A stretch of DNA of 64,000 nt. Origin: a virus. The notes under the pieces are model-generated. The model saw only the letters and a list, made by a program, of their open reading frames with translations. It searched no databases and had not been told where the DNA came from. The stretch spans positions 22,905-86,904 of IMG/VR virus record IMGVR_UViG_3300045973_000445. The stretch is one strand, 5' to 3'. The position numbers and the translations under genes are program-made. Within the stretch, counting starts at the first letter, position 1; each line of letters begins with the position of its first letter. This document shows, in pieces, positions 26,686-35,608 of the stretch.

Positions 26686-27381
26686 TTATTTTCCTATTTT
26701 CAATCCCAGATATTCTTTAACGGTTTTCCAAACACCAGCTGATGCTTGTTGTCTTTGTTCTTTTGTAGCACCGTGAGTAGTACTTGATCCAGAAGATATG
26801 TATTGAGTAGACATAAATCTATCTACTTCAAATAAAGATTTTCCTTCTTTAAGAAGCTCCTGCATTTTAAGTACAGTATGGGTATATTTAATTCCTTGTA
26901 ATTGATCAGAACCCGTTCCAGCTGGGTATAATGCGCCTGATAACATACCAACACCACGACCCCCTAATTTCACATACCCCCGATTTCTATCCACCACAAC
27001 TTCTTTACCATCTATATGCATTCTACTTCCATGCAAAGTACCCTCTCCCTTAAACTCTATTTTAGATTCATTTGATTTTTCCTTCACTCCCATCTGCTTT
27101 CTCATAAGATGAGCTGTTCCACCATTATCAGGAACACTATCCACTAATCTTTGAAGTCTCTCATCCTCTGTTTCCTTCTCTCCTTCTTTCTTGCTTCCCT
27201 TTGGTACTGGCTTCCAGCCCTCAGCAGTCTTAACAAACTCCCGTCCCCCCTGCCACGTCTTCCTTGTGCCAATCGGTGCTGCCTTTTCGAGGAGCTCCTC
27301 GATAGGCATAACGTAGCCAAATTCTGTATTGATGGCCTTTTGAAGATTATGTTGCTGTAGTTCTTTTTCCCAGTTTTCCAT
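26686..27381 (-). CDS. head-region protein with shared N-terminal tag
   Basis: 231 residues. Tag MENWEKELQQHNLQKAIN, then a GTRKTWQGGREFVKTAEGW segment of the kind seen in several head-attached phage proteins, a charged linker, and a C-terminal domain of about 120 residues (GTLHGSRMHIDGKEVVV). Function unknown. A GIY-YIG gene has been inserted just upstream, and its stop overlaps this gene's ATG (TAATG). Confidence 0.65.
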   Translation of the reverse strand: MENWEKELQQHNLQKAINTEFGYVMPIEELLEKAAPIGTRKTWQGGREFVKTAEGWKPVPKGSKKEGEKETEDERLQRLVDSVPDNGGTAHLMRKQMGVKEKSNESKIEFKGEGTLHGSRMHIDGKEVVVDRNRGYVKLGGRGVGMLSGALYPAGTGSDQLQGIKYTHTVLKMQELLKEGKSLFEVDRFMSTQYISSGSSTTHGATKEQRQQASAGVWKTVKEYLGLKIGK

Positions 27382-28265
27382 TATGCTGTTTTTATATTTG
27401 TTATCTCAATATTCTTGTTAGGGTTGTGCTTACAATTATCAAAATGATAATGATACATATTACTCTTTCCCTGAAACCCACAAAAAGGACATGCTAGAAT
27501 AGGTTTATTTCTTAAAGTTTCCCTTATCTTATTTCGATGACTTTCAGATACTACTCGATTTACTTTGCCTTCATTTCCTGGTTTCATTATACAATTATCA
27601 AAATGAAATTGCGTAGTCCCACTCCCACTTTTACTTTGAAAACCACACCACGGACAGGTTTTTAATTCACGAGTATCTGGTTTCTTTTCTTTAATAACTA
27701 CTATTCGATTAGGGTTCTTTTTACAATTATCAAAATGATATGTTCTCATATTAACTTCACTCTTACTTTGAAGCCCACAATAAGGACAGATAAGTATTGG
27801 TTTTTCACTAAATGTCTTTTTTATTTTCTCTTTAGTTGATTCCAATACAACATGCCCTATATTTATCCCTTTGCGATCTTCAATCATTGCAGATACTATT
27901 TTATCATAATCAGGATGATTAGTAAAGGTATCTCCTCCTCCACCCCCATTAGTTATATTATATCCTATTTCCCTATTTGTAGCTTTAAGTTCTGCAATCC
28001 ACCAAATTTCTCTTTCATTAAGATGATACTTATCTTTACAAAATTCAAGAATATCTCTTTTAAAACACTCATACTTATATTTCCTTATAGCATTATGAAG
28101 GGGTGTGTTGTGTCTGACACTACTTTGTCTACGAACACCATCACCAATATACCCATCATTCAATTTTTTAGTTTGATGTTTTCCCACATAGATTTTACCA
28201 TTTATAAGATTTGTAGTCTTATAAACTATAAAAAACATACCATCGTATTTAGTTCGAATCATCAT
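27381..28265 (-). CDS. GIY-YIG homing endonuclease with three zinc fingers
   Basis: 294 residues. GIY-YIG domain at 1-110: FFIVYKTTNLINGKIYVGKH, GYIGDG, NEREIWWI (catalytic Glu) and YNITNGGGGG. Then three C-x2-C...H-x3-C fingers ending HFDNC (about 175-285), each opening with a CP-x-CG pair, separated by short NUMOD-like links (VVSESHRNKIRETLRNKP). The nuclease should cut one site and the fingers read DNA. It overlaps both neighbours by a few bases and is related to the gene at 29793-30926. Confidence 0.88.
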   Translation of the reverse strand: MMIRTKYDGMFFIVYKTTNLINGKIYVGKHQTKKLNDGYIGDGVRRQSSVRHNTPLHNAIRKYKYECFKRDILEFCKDKYHLNEREIWWIAELKATNREIGYNITNGGGGGDTFTNHPDYDKIVSAMIEDRKGINIGHVVLESTKEKIKKTFSEKPILICPYCGLQSKSEVNMRTYHFDNCKKNPNRIVVIKEKKPDTRELKTCPWCGFQSKSGSGTTQFHFDNCIMKPGNEGKVNRVVSESHRNKIRETLRNKPILACPFCGFQGKSNMYHYHFDNCKHNPNKNIEITNIKTA

Positions 28266-29020
28266 GTACTAAAAAATTCTATTTTAGATTTTCTTATTAT
28301 TGATGCTATGTCTGTTTTAGCTAATGCTTTACCTAATAAATTTCGAGGAAGAAATCCAGGGTGTATGAAAGCATTCTTATCGCTGAGGTCTGAAACTCTC
28401 CGGAATGTTAGATATCCGCTCCTGTTCTCATCCTTATTCGGAACTTTAACCAAGCCCTCAAACTTTGCACTCTTGTGCGTATATGCCTGAAAGGAGCGTC
28501 CAGCAGAGTTAAACCCTGCCCTGATGCCCTTGACCTGCTGATCAGCTGGAAGCTGGGCTAGGGTGAGTGGCTTTGTGGCAGTCTTCACTATCTTATATAC
28601 ACTAACAGGCATCGCTCCAGCAAACACAGCACTCTCTCCAAGTGAATTTGGAGTATTGTGATGGAAGGGGATCGTGATAAACCATCCCTTACCATCCTTC
28701 TTCATAGTCTTCTTGGGACTCATTTGAAATCCGATCTTCTCATCAAATGCGTCCTGTCCAAGCTCAAGATTTACAGCCAGCTTACTCTGACGAGCCGTCA
28801 CTCCAATAACAATAGAATTATCATCCGGACGTTCAACGTATATACCTTTCAGGTATTCATTTCTTGTGCTGTGCAGATTCTCGTTGATCTGATTTGTCCA
28901 CTCATTCTCAAAACCCTCCTTGAGCCTATCCAGCAACAGGTCATGAAAGCCATTGATATCATCAGGACTCAAAGCACTAGATTCTATAAAATTTGATGCA
29001 TCTATCGAGATCTGTAACAT
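28262..29020 (-). CDS. neck / tail completion protein, HK97 gp10-like position
   Basis: 252 residues. N-terminal helices (DINGFHDLLLDRLKEGFENE) and a beta middle (DNSIVIGVTARQSKLAVNLE), ending in FIHPGFLPRNLL, a phrase common in gp10-like head-tail joining proteins (HPG near the C-terminus). It would bind beneath the portal. Flanked on both sides by inserted or overlapping genes with four-base overlaps. Confidence 0.7.
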   Translation of the reverse strand: MLQISIDASNFIESSALSPDDINGFHDLLLDRLKEGFENEWTNQINENLHSTRNEYLKGIYVERPDDNSIVIGVTARQSKLAVNLELGQDAFDEKIGFQMSPKKTMKKDGKGWFITIPFHHNTPNSLGESAVFAGAMPVSVYKIVKTATKPLTLAQLPADQQVKGIRAGFNSAGRSFQAYTHKSAKFEGLVKVPNKDENRSGYLTFRRVSDLSDKNAFIHPGFLPRNLLGKALAKTDIASIIRKSKIEFFST

Positions 29021-29796
29021 TACTTGTAGCTATTATCCTGTGTAACAATACCCCCGTCATAATCATTCAATCCCAAAACAACATGAGATTTCTTTAATAC
29101 AGCATTAATCGGCATATTAACTGATTCCATCTGACCGTTATTATTTACAACAGTAGCTGATCGACTGTCATGCGGAATATCTATGACATGATAAGAAGGA
29201 GCACATAAATAAGTAATTGTAACAGTATTATTAAAACCACTAGGAGGTACAAAGTTAAGCAATACTATGTACTTGTTATTTTCATCAATAGAATAATCAC
29301 TCGTACTAAGTTTAACCAAAGGCAGAGTTGATAACTCAAAGTAAAAGATATCTAGTATTTCTGTTGGCAAGTAAGTTGCAAAAACAAATAGCCGACCATC
29401 TACAGATCGTACCCTTAGAGTTTCACTTCGTTTTGATGTTATCTCAGTAAAAGTAATACGATCCATTTCAGCCAGTCTATTTACATTCATTAGTGAAACC
29501 ATTATAGTCCCCTTATTTTCCTCACTCCACTCAGTGCCGTATTTGCCTTTCTTATTGATGTTACTTATAATAGCCCTACTTTTTATAGGATTTAAAAAAT
29601 TCCACCCAAATCCTCTACAATTTTGACAATCTACTCTTGCAGCACCAGACTCTCGTGTTTGGCAAGGGCACTGTCGTGCTTCTTCCAACAAAATGGAGTA
29701 ACCCTGCTGCCAAAGCAAAGCATCAAAAGCCTCGTTGTTAAACGAAGCCTTCGGCTGACCTGCCAGTGGTGGGGGACTCTGAGTTCTTATTGTCAT
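29020..29796 (-). CDS. neck protein with cysteine pairs
   Basis: 258 residues. An N-terminal knuckle, CPC...C-x2-C (CPCQTRESGAARVDCQNCRG), probably binds zinc; it is followed by beta-rich domains. Proteins with such a knuckle and this gene position are found in the neck modules of many tailed phages. A GIY-YIG gene overlaps its start by four bases. Exact role unassigned. Confidence 0.65.
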   Translation of the reverse strand: MTIRTQSPPPLAGQPKASFNNEAFDALLWQQGYSILLEEARQCPCQTRESGAARVDCQNCRGFGWNFLNPIKSRAIISNINKKGKYGTEWSEENKGTIMVSLMNVNRLAEMDRITFTEITSKRSETLRVRSVDGRLFVFATYLPTEILDIFYFELSTLPLVKLSTSDYSIDENNKYIVLLNFVPPSGFNNTVTITYLCAPSYHVIDIPHDSRSATVVNNNGQMESVNMPINAVLKKSHVVLGLNDYDGGIVTQDNSYK

Positions 29797-30926
29797 GCCG
29801 TAGCTAATTGTTTAATGTTCACAGATTCAACCGTTCGGTTGGGATTGTGCTTGCAGTTACCCCCATGATATCGTAACATCAGGCTTTTATTTTGACTTTG
29901 CATACCACAATACTCACAAGTAGTATATGGTTGTTTTTTAAAAGAATCACTTTTTCTTTTACTAGATTCCATTGAATGTACACGACCTCTATTGGATGCT
30001 CCCTTTTTTATATTTGTTTCTTTTTCCTTTTCAATTTGCTCCTGCGTAAGTACTCTATTTGGATTAAATTTACAGTTATCAAAATGAAACTGTGTGATAT
30101 TAGTCGCTCTACTTTGAAAACCACAATGAGGGCATATTCGCAATTCTCTCTGAGGAGGTATTACTCGATTAGGATTCATTTTACAATTATCAAAATGCCA
30201 ATGATACATAAATCCACTTTTTCCTAGCTTACCACAATGAGGGCAGATTAGCATAGGCCGATTATCCATCACAATTTTTATTAAATCTTTATACTCTTGT
30301 TTAGTACATGTTTCCCTATGTTTTTGATTGGATGCTTCCGTATGTGTCTTTCCTAAATTAGCTTCTCTCAAATGCTGTCTATGAATTTCCGACTTAGGTA
30401 CTCCTGCTAAGGCAACACTAATATTATTACATTGTTCTTTTGTTGCTATGTGTTTTTTTCCAGCATTTCCCGATGGTATTCCTCTTCGAGTCGGATGTCC
30501 TTTTTCTTTAATTTCTTTTGCCCGCTCAACCCCATATAATTCTACAAATGTTCCTCTATGAGCATCACCTACAGCTTTCTTTATCTTATTTTGAACATAT
30601 ACTGGTAATAAATTATAAATATCACCTCCTTTACCACCTTCATGTATATTATATCCTATTTTCTTATTACGAGCATCATGTTCTTTAATCCAAAATACTT
30701 CTTGTACAATCATATGTTCAAAAGAAACACAATATTCTATTACTTCTCGTTTAAACATATCAACACCATACTTATCTACAGCATTATTAAAAGCTGTACC
30801 AGATCCGATGTAACCATCATTTAATTTTTTAGTTTTTCGTCTACCTACATAAATCTTACCATTCACAAGATTTGTAGTCTTGTAAATTAAATAAAACCAA
30901 CCATCATATTTTGTTCGGATCATCAT
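29793..30926 (-). CDS. GIY-YIG homing endonuclease with NUMOD3 and three zinc fingers
   Basis: 377 residues, paralogous to the gene at 27381-28265. GIY-YIG: FYLIYKTTNLVNGKIYVGRR, GYIGSG, VQEVFWI (catalytic Glu), YNIHEGGKGGD. NUMOD3-like repeats follow (LREANLGKTHTEASNQKHRE), then three fingers, two with HFDNC and one altered (YHGGNC). The two proteins share near-identical first 30 residues. It overlaps the neck gene by four bases, as expected for a precise homing insertion. Confidence 0.88.
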   Translation of the reverse strand: MMIRTKYDGWFYLIYKTTNLVNGKIYVGRRKTKKLNDGYIGSGTAFNNAVDKYGVDMFKREVIEYCVSFEHMIVQEVFWIKEHDARNKKIGYNIHEGGKGGDIYNLLPVYVQNKIKKAVGDAHRGTFVELYGVERAKEIKEKGHPTRRGIPSGNAGKKHIATKEQCNNISVALAGVPKSEIHRQHLREANLGKTHTEASNQKHRETCTKQEYKDLIKIVMDNRPMLICPHCGKLGKSGFMYHWHFDNCKMNPNRVIPPQRELRICPHCGFQSRATNITQFHFDNCKFNPNRVLTQEQIEKEKETNIKKGASNRGRVHSMESSKRKSDSFKKQPYTTCEYCGMQSQNKSLMLRYHGGNCKHNPNRTVESVNIKQLATA

Positions 30927-30948
30927 AGACTATGATACAAATAATAAT

Positions 30949-31740
30949 TTAGAGAACAGCAAAGTTTACTCCAGTGTATGTTATTTTTAATCTCAACAAA
31001 GTATCTTTTATATCCTGTAGGTACTGTGATATTCTACCTGAAAAAGCACCACCCTTTGCACTAATTACAGTATTAATACTCTGACTAAGTCCGTCTATAC
31101 TTAGGCTACTACCCGAAAGTCCAGGAGGAAGAACAACATCACCATAAATACTTAGTATTTGTACGGCTGCCAATTTACCAACAATATCTACTAATTCCAT
31201 TGGCATTTTTTGTGGAGTCCATCCAGTAAGATATTGTACCGACCAATATTGAGGCACAATATTTAATGAACGTAGCCCTAATTGTGACATTAACCCCATA
31301 AGAATTAGAGATGTTGCACCTGTAGCCGATCCAGATGGTATTAAGCTGATTCTCCTCATTGCCCACTCATCTGAACTTTCATAACATGATAGCCATGATT
31401 GGGGATAGCGAATCTGCTCTACATTATTTATTTTACCTAAAAGGGTTACTGGCTTAACTACTGGAAAAGACGAGGAAAGTAAAGGAAGATTGTTAAGGTA
31501 ATCATCCCGAAAGTACGTCAACGTTTCACTAAACAATTGACGTACTATCTTAATTGCCAGAAACTTCTCTATCTCACTCTGAGCACTTTTAATCTTCTGT
31601 TCCCACACGTATGTAGGTATTTCCGATCCGTCTCGTGCCTTCGGGTTTATTCCATAGAGATAAAGTTCCTTAAGTTCCGTAGGACTTAAAACAGCACCTG
31701 TGTTCTTTTTATATTTTATGCTATAGGTTAATGAGCTCAT
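30949..31740 (-). CDS. head-tail connector / adaptor protein
   Basis: 263 residues. Helical N-terminus with WEQKIKSAQSEIEKFLAIKI, a pattern of adaptor proteins (gp6/gp15-like) that bind the portal. The middle holds YWSVQYLTGWTPQKMPMELV and KLAAVQILSIYGD, again typical of connector helices. It follows the capsid and a coiled-coil protein. The class is a fair match in pattern and order. Confidence 0.72.
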   Translation of the reverse strand: MSSLTYSIKYKKNTGAVLSPTELKELYLYGINPKARDGSEIPTYVWEQKIKSAQSEIEKFLAIKIVRQLFSETLTYFRDDYLNNLPLLSSSFPVVKPVTLLGKINNVEQIRYPQSWLSCYESSDEWAMRRISLIPSGSATGATSLILMGLMSQLGLRSLNIVPQYWSVQYLTGWTPQKMPMELVDIVGKLAAVQILSIYGDVVLPPGLSGSSLSIDGLSQSINTVISAKGGAFSGRISQYLQDIKDTLLRLKITYTGVNFAVL

Positions 31741-32334
31741 TTAAGCATTTGTCTTTTCTACAAGATACTCGACCAGTTTTGCTTTGTTCAGTTTACTATA
31801 TTCCTCAATCGGAAGATTCAGCTCCACTGCAAATGCCTGAAGCTCCTTGACAGTCTTAGCTTCCAGCTTAGCCGTCAAAGCTGCTAAATCCGCCTCGATC
31901 TTCTCTTCTGCGGATAGCTCTTTGACTTCCTCTTTAGGAGCATCCTCGGCTGGCTTTCCAGCCAACTGTGCCTTCAATCCTTTGATCTCAGTCATCAGCT
32001 CATCGCACTTGTCTCTCCACATCTTCTCACCATTCTTGGCTACATCAGCTGAAGCCTTATGATCCCCAACTAAGCGATTAGCTTTCTGAAGGGATATCTT
32101 CAACTCGGCTACGGTTTCATTATCTTTTCCGGATGTCGTAGGCACTGAGCGAACCATCGCTGGCTTTGGAACCTGTCCAGCAGGATATATCAGACCTTTG
32201 TATTTTTCAATCAGGTCTTCCCCATCCTCTTCGCTGACCTCAGCGATGCCCTTACTGTCGTAAGTAACTACAATACTACCCGAATATTTAACTGGATGTC
32301 CAGCATGTGAAGGAACTGTTGTTTCAATTTTCAT
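31741..32334 (-). CDS. coiled-coil head protein with SAP/Rho-N-like C-terminus
   Basis: 197 residues. N-terminal beta part (GSIVVTYDSKGIAEVSEEDG), a coiled coil (ELKISLQKANRLVGDHKAS), a low-complexity linker, and a C-terminal 40-residue helix-extended-helix (TVKELQAFAVELNLPIEEYS) like Rho-N/SAP-type DNA-binding modules. It follows the capsid terminator. Similar proteins occur next to capsid genes in many phages; role uncertain. Confidence 0.65.
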   Translation of the reverse strand: MKIETTVPSHAGHPVKYSGSIVVTYDSKGIAEVSEEDGEDLIEKYKGLIYPAGQVPKPAMVRSVPTTSGKDNETVAELKISLQKANRLVGDHKASADVAKNGEKMWRDKCDELMTEIKGLKAQLAGKPAEDAPKEEVKELSAEEKIEADLAALTAKLEAKTVKELQAFAVELNLPIEEYSKLNKAKLVEYLVEKTNA

Positions 32335-32361
32335 GACTTAACAAATTAATTATTTAATATT

Positions 32362-32392
32362 AAAAAAGGGCGAGCGTTTGTATGGCTCGCCC
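32362..32392 (-). terminator. Rho-independent terminator after major capsid gene
   Basis: Perfect 8-bp stem GGGCGAGC / GCTCGCCC with a nine-base loop, followed on the minus strand by TTTTTT. It lies just past the capsid stop and would lower expression of the neck genes relative to capsid. Confidence 0.9.
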
Positions 32393-32418
32393 TGATGACT
32401 GATTAAGGAAAGAGAAGA

Positions 32419-33939
32419 CTAAGCTGGTATTGCTTTTCCGATATTCACAATCCTGGCAATCTTCTTAGGCGCAAAGAGCACCATCGTAAGGTAAGCCAAA
32501 ATCATAAATCTGAACGATGGGCTGGTTCTGGCCAGATCCATTCTCATGATCGGTGCAAGTTGTTTAAGAGCCCATACATCCAATGAGTTGTCAAGGACGA
32601 TGGTTGAGTGAGTGTTCGGGATGACCCTGTTACGGTCACGTACAGAAAGCTGAGCTGCTCCATCATAACCGGCTGCAAGTTCCGACTTGGTTATTGTTAT
32701 GATCGGGTAGAACTTAGCGGAAGCGTATGCTGTAGCTGCTTTCTCTGTGCGATATATAATAAGGCACTCAGCTGCGTATGCTCCATCCACATGTGTGAAG
32801 GTCAAATCCACCGATTCTGTTGCAACAACAGCCTGAACAGCTGTATCAAGAAGAGTCATTGCAGATTCACCGTAACGGTTCTTTGCAGTTACACCGTACC
32901 AGTATGAGCCCGCCCCATCGGTAAACCGTGTCTGGGTATCAGCAGGTACTGCTGTAGTTGAGTTTGTTATCGGGTTGGTTGATAAAGGAGCAGTAGGTGC
33001 TTTAGCACTTGTTGCAGCCTCGTTGTAGGCTTTCGATACTTTATAATCAAAGAAGATGTCACTTACAACGTTGATCTTGCCAAACTGTGTCATGATGTCG
33101 TTGACCGACTGACCCATTGTAGCTCCCTCAACACCACCCTGTTGACCAACGATGATCCTCTTGGATTCGTGGAACTGGCTGACGTAGTTTGAGAATACGA
33201 TTGGAGGCCCTATGATGGTACTTACCATTCCGAAGTTGTCGTTTACAACGCCATGAGCAGCATCTTCAACCATCTTATCAGAAAGGATGTATCCACGAGC
33301 ATCAACAACGCTCGAATCGGCAAAATACTTGTTCAGGTTGGCTGCACTTGGAAGAGCTGCACCAGTTACGCCTGTATAATGCTGTTTGAAGATTCCATCG
33401 AATTCGTCTTCGATCAAACGGCTGTCCGATACAGGATATGCTTTGTTGAGAGCCCTCAGAAGGAACTGAGTTTTATTTTTTACTTCCTGTGCAAGAGCAT
33501 CTCCTACACCTGATCCAAGTCTTACAAGTGTAAACGGGTGGGTGACCTCACCTGATACTCCGGTATACTTGATCAGCACAGATTCCCTACGGTAGATCGA
33601 ATCAGTAAACTGAGGGGTTTCCCCTTCTTTGTTAAAGATTCCGATATTCAAACCGTAATCAACCAGCTGGTTGAATTCTTCCACGGTGTTGTATGCATTC
33701 TGTTTCGGCAGAATCTTGTGCAACACGATGTGCTTATCCTGAGATGTTAAAATCTTCAGCATTGGTTCCAGTGATTCTGTTTTCAAAGCAGCTCCACTTG
33801 TCAGAGTGCCGATAAGACCCTGTCCTGTGGTATCACCAGCAGACATTGCCTTAGCAAGTTCATAAATCTTATCCGGAGAATCAATACCAGGGAACACCCC
33901 AGTCTCAAGCCCAGCGTAGTTGTATAAATCAGCGTTCAT
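32419..33939 (-). CDS. major capsid protein
   Basis: 506 residues, ends in TAG. Order around it (protease, scaffold, this gene, terminator, connector) is that of a capsid gene. The N-terminus has a likely removable part, with KAMSAGDTTGQG at 30-41, then a body with the helix-rich pattern of HK97-type shells. About residues 310-440 look like an inserted Ig/Fn3-like domain (YWYGVTAKNRYGESAMTLLD) before the final helices. It forms the head shell. No close relative is recognised by name. Confidence 0.88.
   Translation of the reverse strand: MNADLYNYAGLETGVFPGIDSPDKIYELAKAMSAGDTTGQGLIGTLTSGAALKTESLEPMLKILTSQDKHIVLHKILPKQNAYNTVEEFNQLVDYGLNIGIFNKEGETPQFTDSIYRRESVLIKYTGVSGEVTHPFTLVRLGSGVGDALAQEVKNKTQFLLRALNKAYPVSDSRLIEDEFDGIFKQHYTGVTGAALPSAANLNKYFADSSVVDARGYILSDKMVEDAAHGVVNDNFGMVSTIIGPPIVFSNYVSQFHESKRIIVGQQGGVEGATMGQSVNDIMTQFGKINVVSDIFFDYKVSKAYNEAATSAKAPTAPLSTNPITNSTTAVPADTQTRFTDGAGSYWYGVTAKNRYGESAMTLLDTAVQAVVATESVDLTFTHVDGAYAAECLIIYRTEKAATAYASAKFYPIITITKSELAAGYDGAAQLSVRDRNRVIPNTHSTIVLDNSLDVWALKQLAPIMRMDLARTSPSFRFMILAYLTMVLFAPKKIARIVNIGKAIPA
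33745..33852 (-). repeat. 36-residue segment shared with prohead protease, capsid copy
   Basis: Capsid residues 30-65. The matching segment in the protease lies at 34875-34982 and is the same at 30 of 36 residues, with clear DNA similarity. It probably marks a protease or assembly recognition element. Confidence 0.85.
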
Positions 33940-33974
33940 TGTTTCGTATTATATTATTAATGTCAAAATTTTTC

Positions 33975-34688
33975 TTATTTAACCAGGCGGATGCCGAAGT
34001 TCTCAAACAAGTCCATCGCAACGGTCTGGTTTATTGTTCCACCCCCACCATTGTATCGTACGATAGAATCCTCGTAGCTTTTCTTAAGCTCAGGCTCAAC
34101 GGCTTTATTCATGCCGTCTTCAAGACTCTTCAGGATCTGCTCCTTGTGAGCTGATACAGAAAGCATCTTCTTTCCACTCTCATCTTCCTGCTCGCCACCG
34201 AGGGCTTTCTCAAAGAAGTTAGCTCCCATTGCGTTTTTGATTGCTTTATTGCCAAGAGGCATGTCCGCAATCTTCTCAACGAGGGTAGTTACAGAATCGA
34301 TAGATTTCTGAAGATCAGCAATCCTGTCCTCTGTATCGAGCGACTTCTGAATCATCTCGGTAACAGTCTTGAACTTGCTGTTCATCTCATCTGAGAGACC
34401 CTTTAGCATTTCAGAAGAAACTGCTTTTTCAGTATCCTCTTCTTTTTTCTCTTTCTCTTTGGATTCCCCAGCTTCGTGTTCTTCCTTATCTTCCTTGTCA
34501 TCTTCCTTGTCATCTTCTTCCCCTTCTTTGTCTTTTTCCCACGGCTTCTCGCCCTTTAGGAACTCGACAACTTCAGGGAATGCACGAAGTTTAGAGGAGT
34601 CTTCACTCTTCATAAACTCGGCATAATCATCTGTCGACAGTAATGTCTTGAATGATTTTATGGTTTCAATAGCCTGATTGCCTGTCAT
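33975..34688 (-). CDS. scaffold-like acidic coiled-coil protein
   Basis: 237 residues. A very acidic stretch (about 50-85, GEEDDKEDDKEDKEEHEAGE) and coiled coils (DEMNSKFKTVTEMIQKSLD; RIADLQKSIDSVTTLVEKIA). It lies between the protease and the capsid, the scaffold position. It would organise capsid assembly and be removed. The C-terminal 30 residues (GGGGTINQTVAMDLFENFG) may bind capsid. Confidence 0.75.
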   Translation of the reverse strand: MTGNQAIETIKSFKTLLSTDDYAEFMKSEDSSKLRAFPEVVEFLKGEKPWEKDKEGEEDDKEDDKEDKEEHEAGESKEKEKKEEDTEKAVSSEMLKGLSDEMNSKFKTVTEMIQKSLDTEDRIADLQKSIDSVTTLVEKIADMPLGNKAIKNAMGANFFEKALGGEQEDESGKKMLSVSAHKEQILKSLEDGMNKAVEPELKKSYEDSIVRYNGGGGTINQTVAMDLFENFGIRLVK

Positions 34689-34769
34689 GTTTATTAACGT
34701 TAATTATTAATTGTCAGATTTAAATATCAAAATTACACTATGATGTAGTTTAAATAATCACTACTAGGA

Positions 34770-35603
34770 TTAATTTTTTAGTTTATTATGCAACCCCTTC
34801 TGAATCGCCTTCTTTGTATCCTTTGTGAAGTTGTCCCAGTTGTCCGCAGCCCAGTTTACACTGGCTATCGGAATAGTTAAGATTTTTAAATCAGGATCCA
34901 ATGATTCTGTTTTAAGAGCTGCCCCACTTGTTAAATCCCCTACAAGCCCCTGTCCTGTTTCAGCACCAGCACTCATTGCCTTGGTAATTGTGAAGTCCTT
35001 GTTCAAAGTAAATTCACAGTCTCCCAACATCCCTTTAAAAAGATAATCCACGTTTGCAGGGATGTCATAATCAAGACTTTCCTGAACCGTACTCATACCT
35101 CCCTTACATATATCAGCATATGTCTGACCATTTTTTGGCATGAACGTTAATGCCATATGGGTGATCATTGCTTTAGTGATATGATTCTTGTTATGAGGAT
35201 CCAATTGTAAAGGAACACCCTCAATAGACCAAGCTAACTTTCTGTCACTTCCTGATTCCTTCATGATATGCACAGTATCCCAAAGATCACGAGCCAATGG
35301 CGACTTCTCCCACAATCTAGCTTTTACAAAAAGTTTATTGTCCTTAATCTCAGCCATTACAGGTTCTCCTACGAATGCCTTTGGTGATTTCTTTGCCCCG
35401 TGTTCGTAGTTCACAAGTCCTTTGCTTTTGAATACACTCAGCTCAAATCCACTAGGTTCTAGTGATTGCTCATCTGTATCATATGCATTAGTTGAAGCAC
35501 ATCCCTGAAGATACATATTTTTATATCTGTTCTCTCCTGTTTGTTCTCCTGCTTTTTCTAATCCATCTACAGGCACAAAGAAATTAAAATGTTCGTTTTT
35601 CAT
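34770..35603 (-). CDS. prohead maturation protease
   Basis: 277 residues. Serine-protease features of caudovirus prohead proteases: LVNYEHGAK (H68) and LAWSIEGVP (S126), followed by ITHMALTFMPKNGQTY (residues near 147-162). It cleaves scaffold and capsid during maturation. The C-terminal part (208-243) nearly repeats capsid residues 30-65, perhaps a self-cleavage or docking site. Position just before scaffold supports the call. Confidence 0.82.
   Translation of the reverse strand: MKNEHFNFFVPVDGLEKAGEQTGENRYKNMYLQGCASTNAYDTDEQSLEPSGFELSVFKSKGLVNYEHGAKKSPKAFVGEPVMAEIKDNKLFVKARLWEKSPLARDLWDTVHIMKESGSDRKLAWSIEGVPLQLDPHNKNHITKAMITHMALTFMPKNGQTYADICKGGMSTVQESLDYDIPANVDYLFKGMLGDCEFTLNKDFTITKAMSAGAETGQGLVGDLTSGAALKTESLDPDLKILTIPIASVNWAADNWDNFTKDTKKAIQKGLHNKLKN
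34875..34982 (-). repeat. 36-residue segment shared with capsid, protease copy
   Basis: Protease residues 208-243, beginning KAMSAGAETGQGL and ending DLKILT. Partner copy at 33745-33852. Confidence 0.85.
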
Positions 35604-35608
35604 ATCTT

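Noticed and set aside
27852-28490. Plus-strand open frame of 212 codons
   Set aside because: It is antisense to the GIY-YIG and neck genes, with no recognisable domain and a composition of reversed coding DNA.
21448-32421. Reassignment of TAG to an amino acid, as in some crAss-like phages
   Set aside because: The capsid, large adhesin and several other genes end in TAG directly followed by a new gene start, so TAG works as a normal stop; only the chaperone junction suggests readthrough.
34369-34626. Plus-strand serine-rich frame opposite the scaffold gene
   Set aside because: Serine runs are the mirror of the Glu/Asp/Lys-rich scaffold codons.
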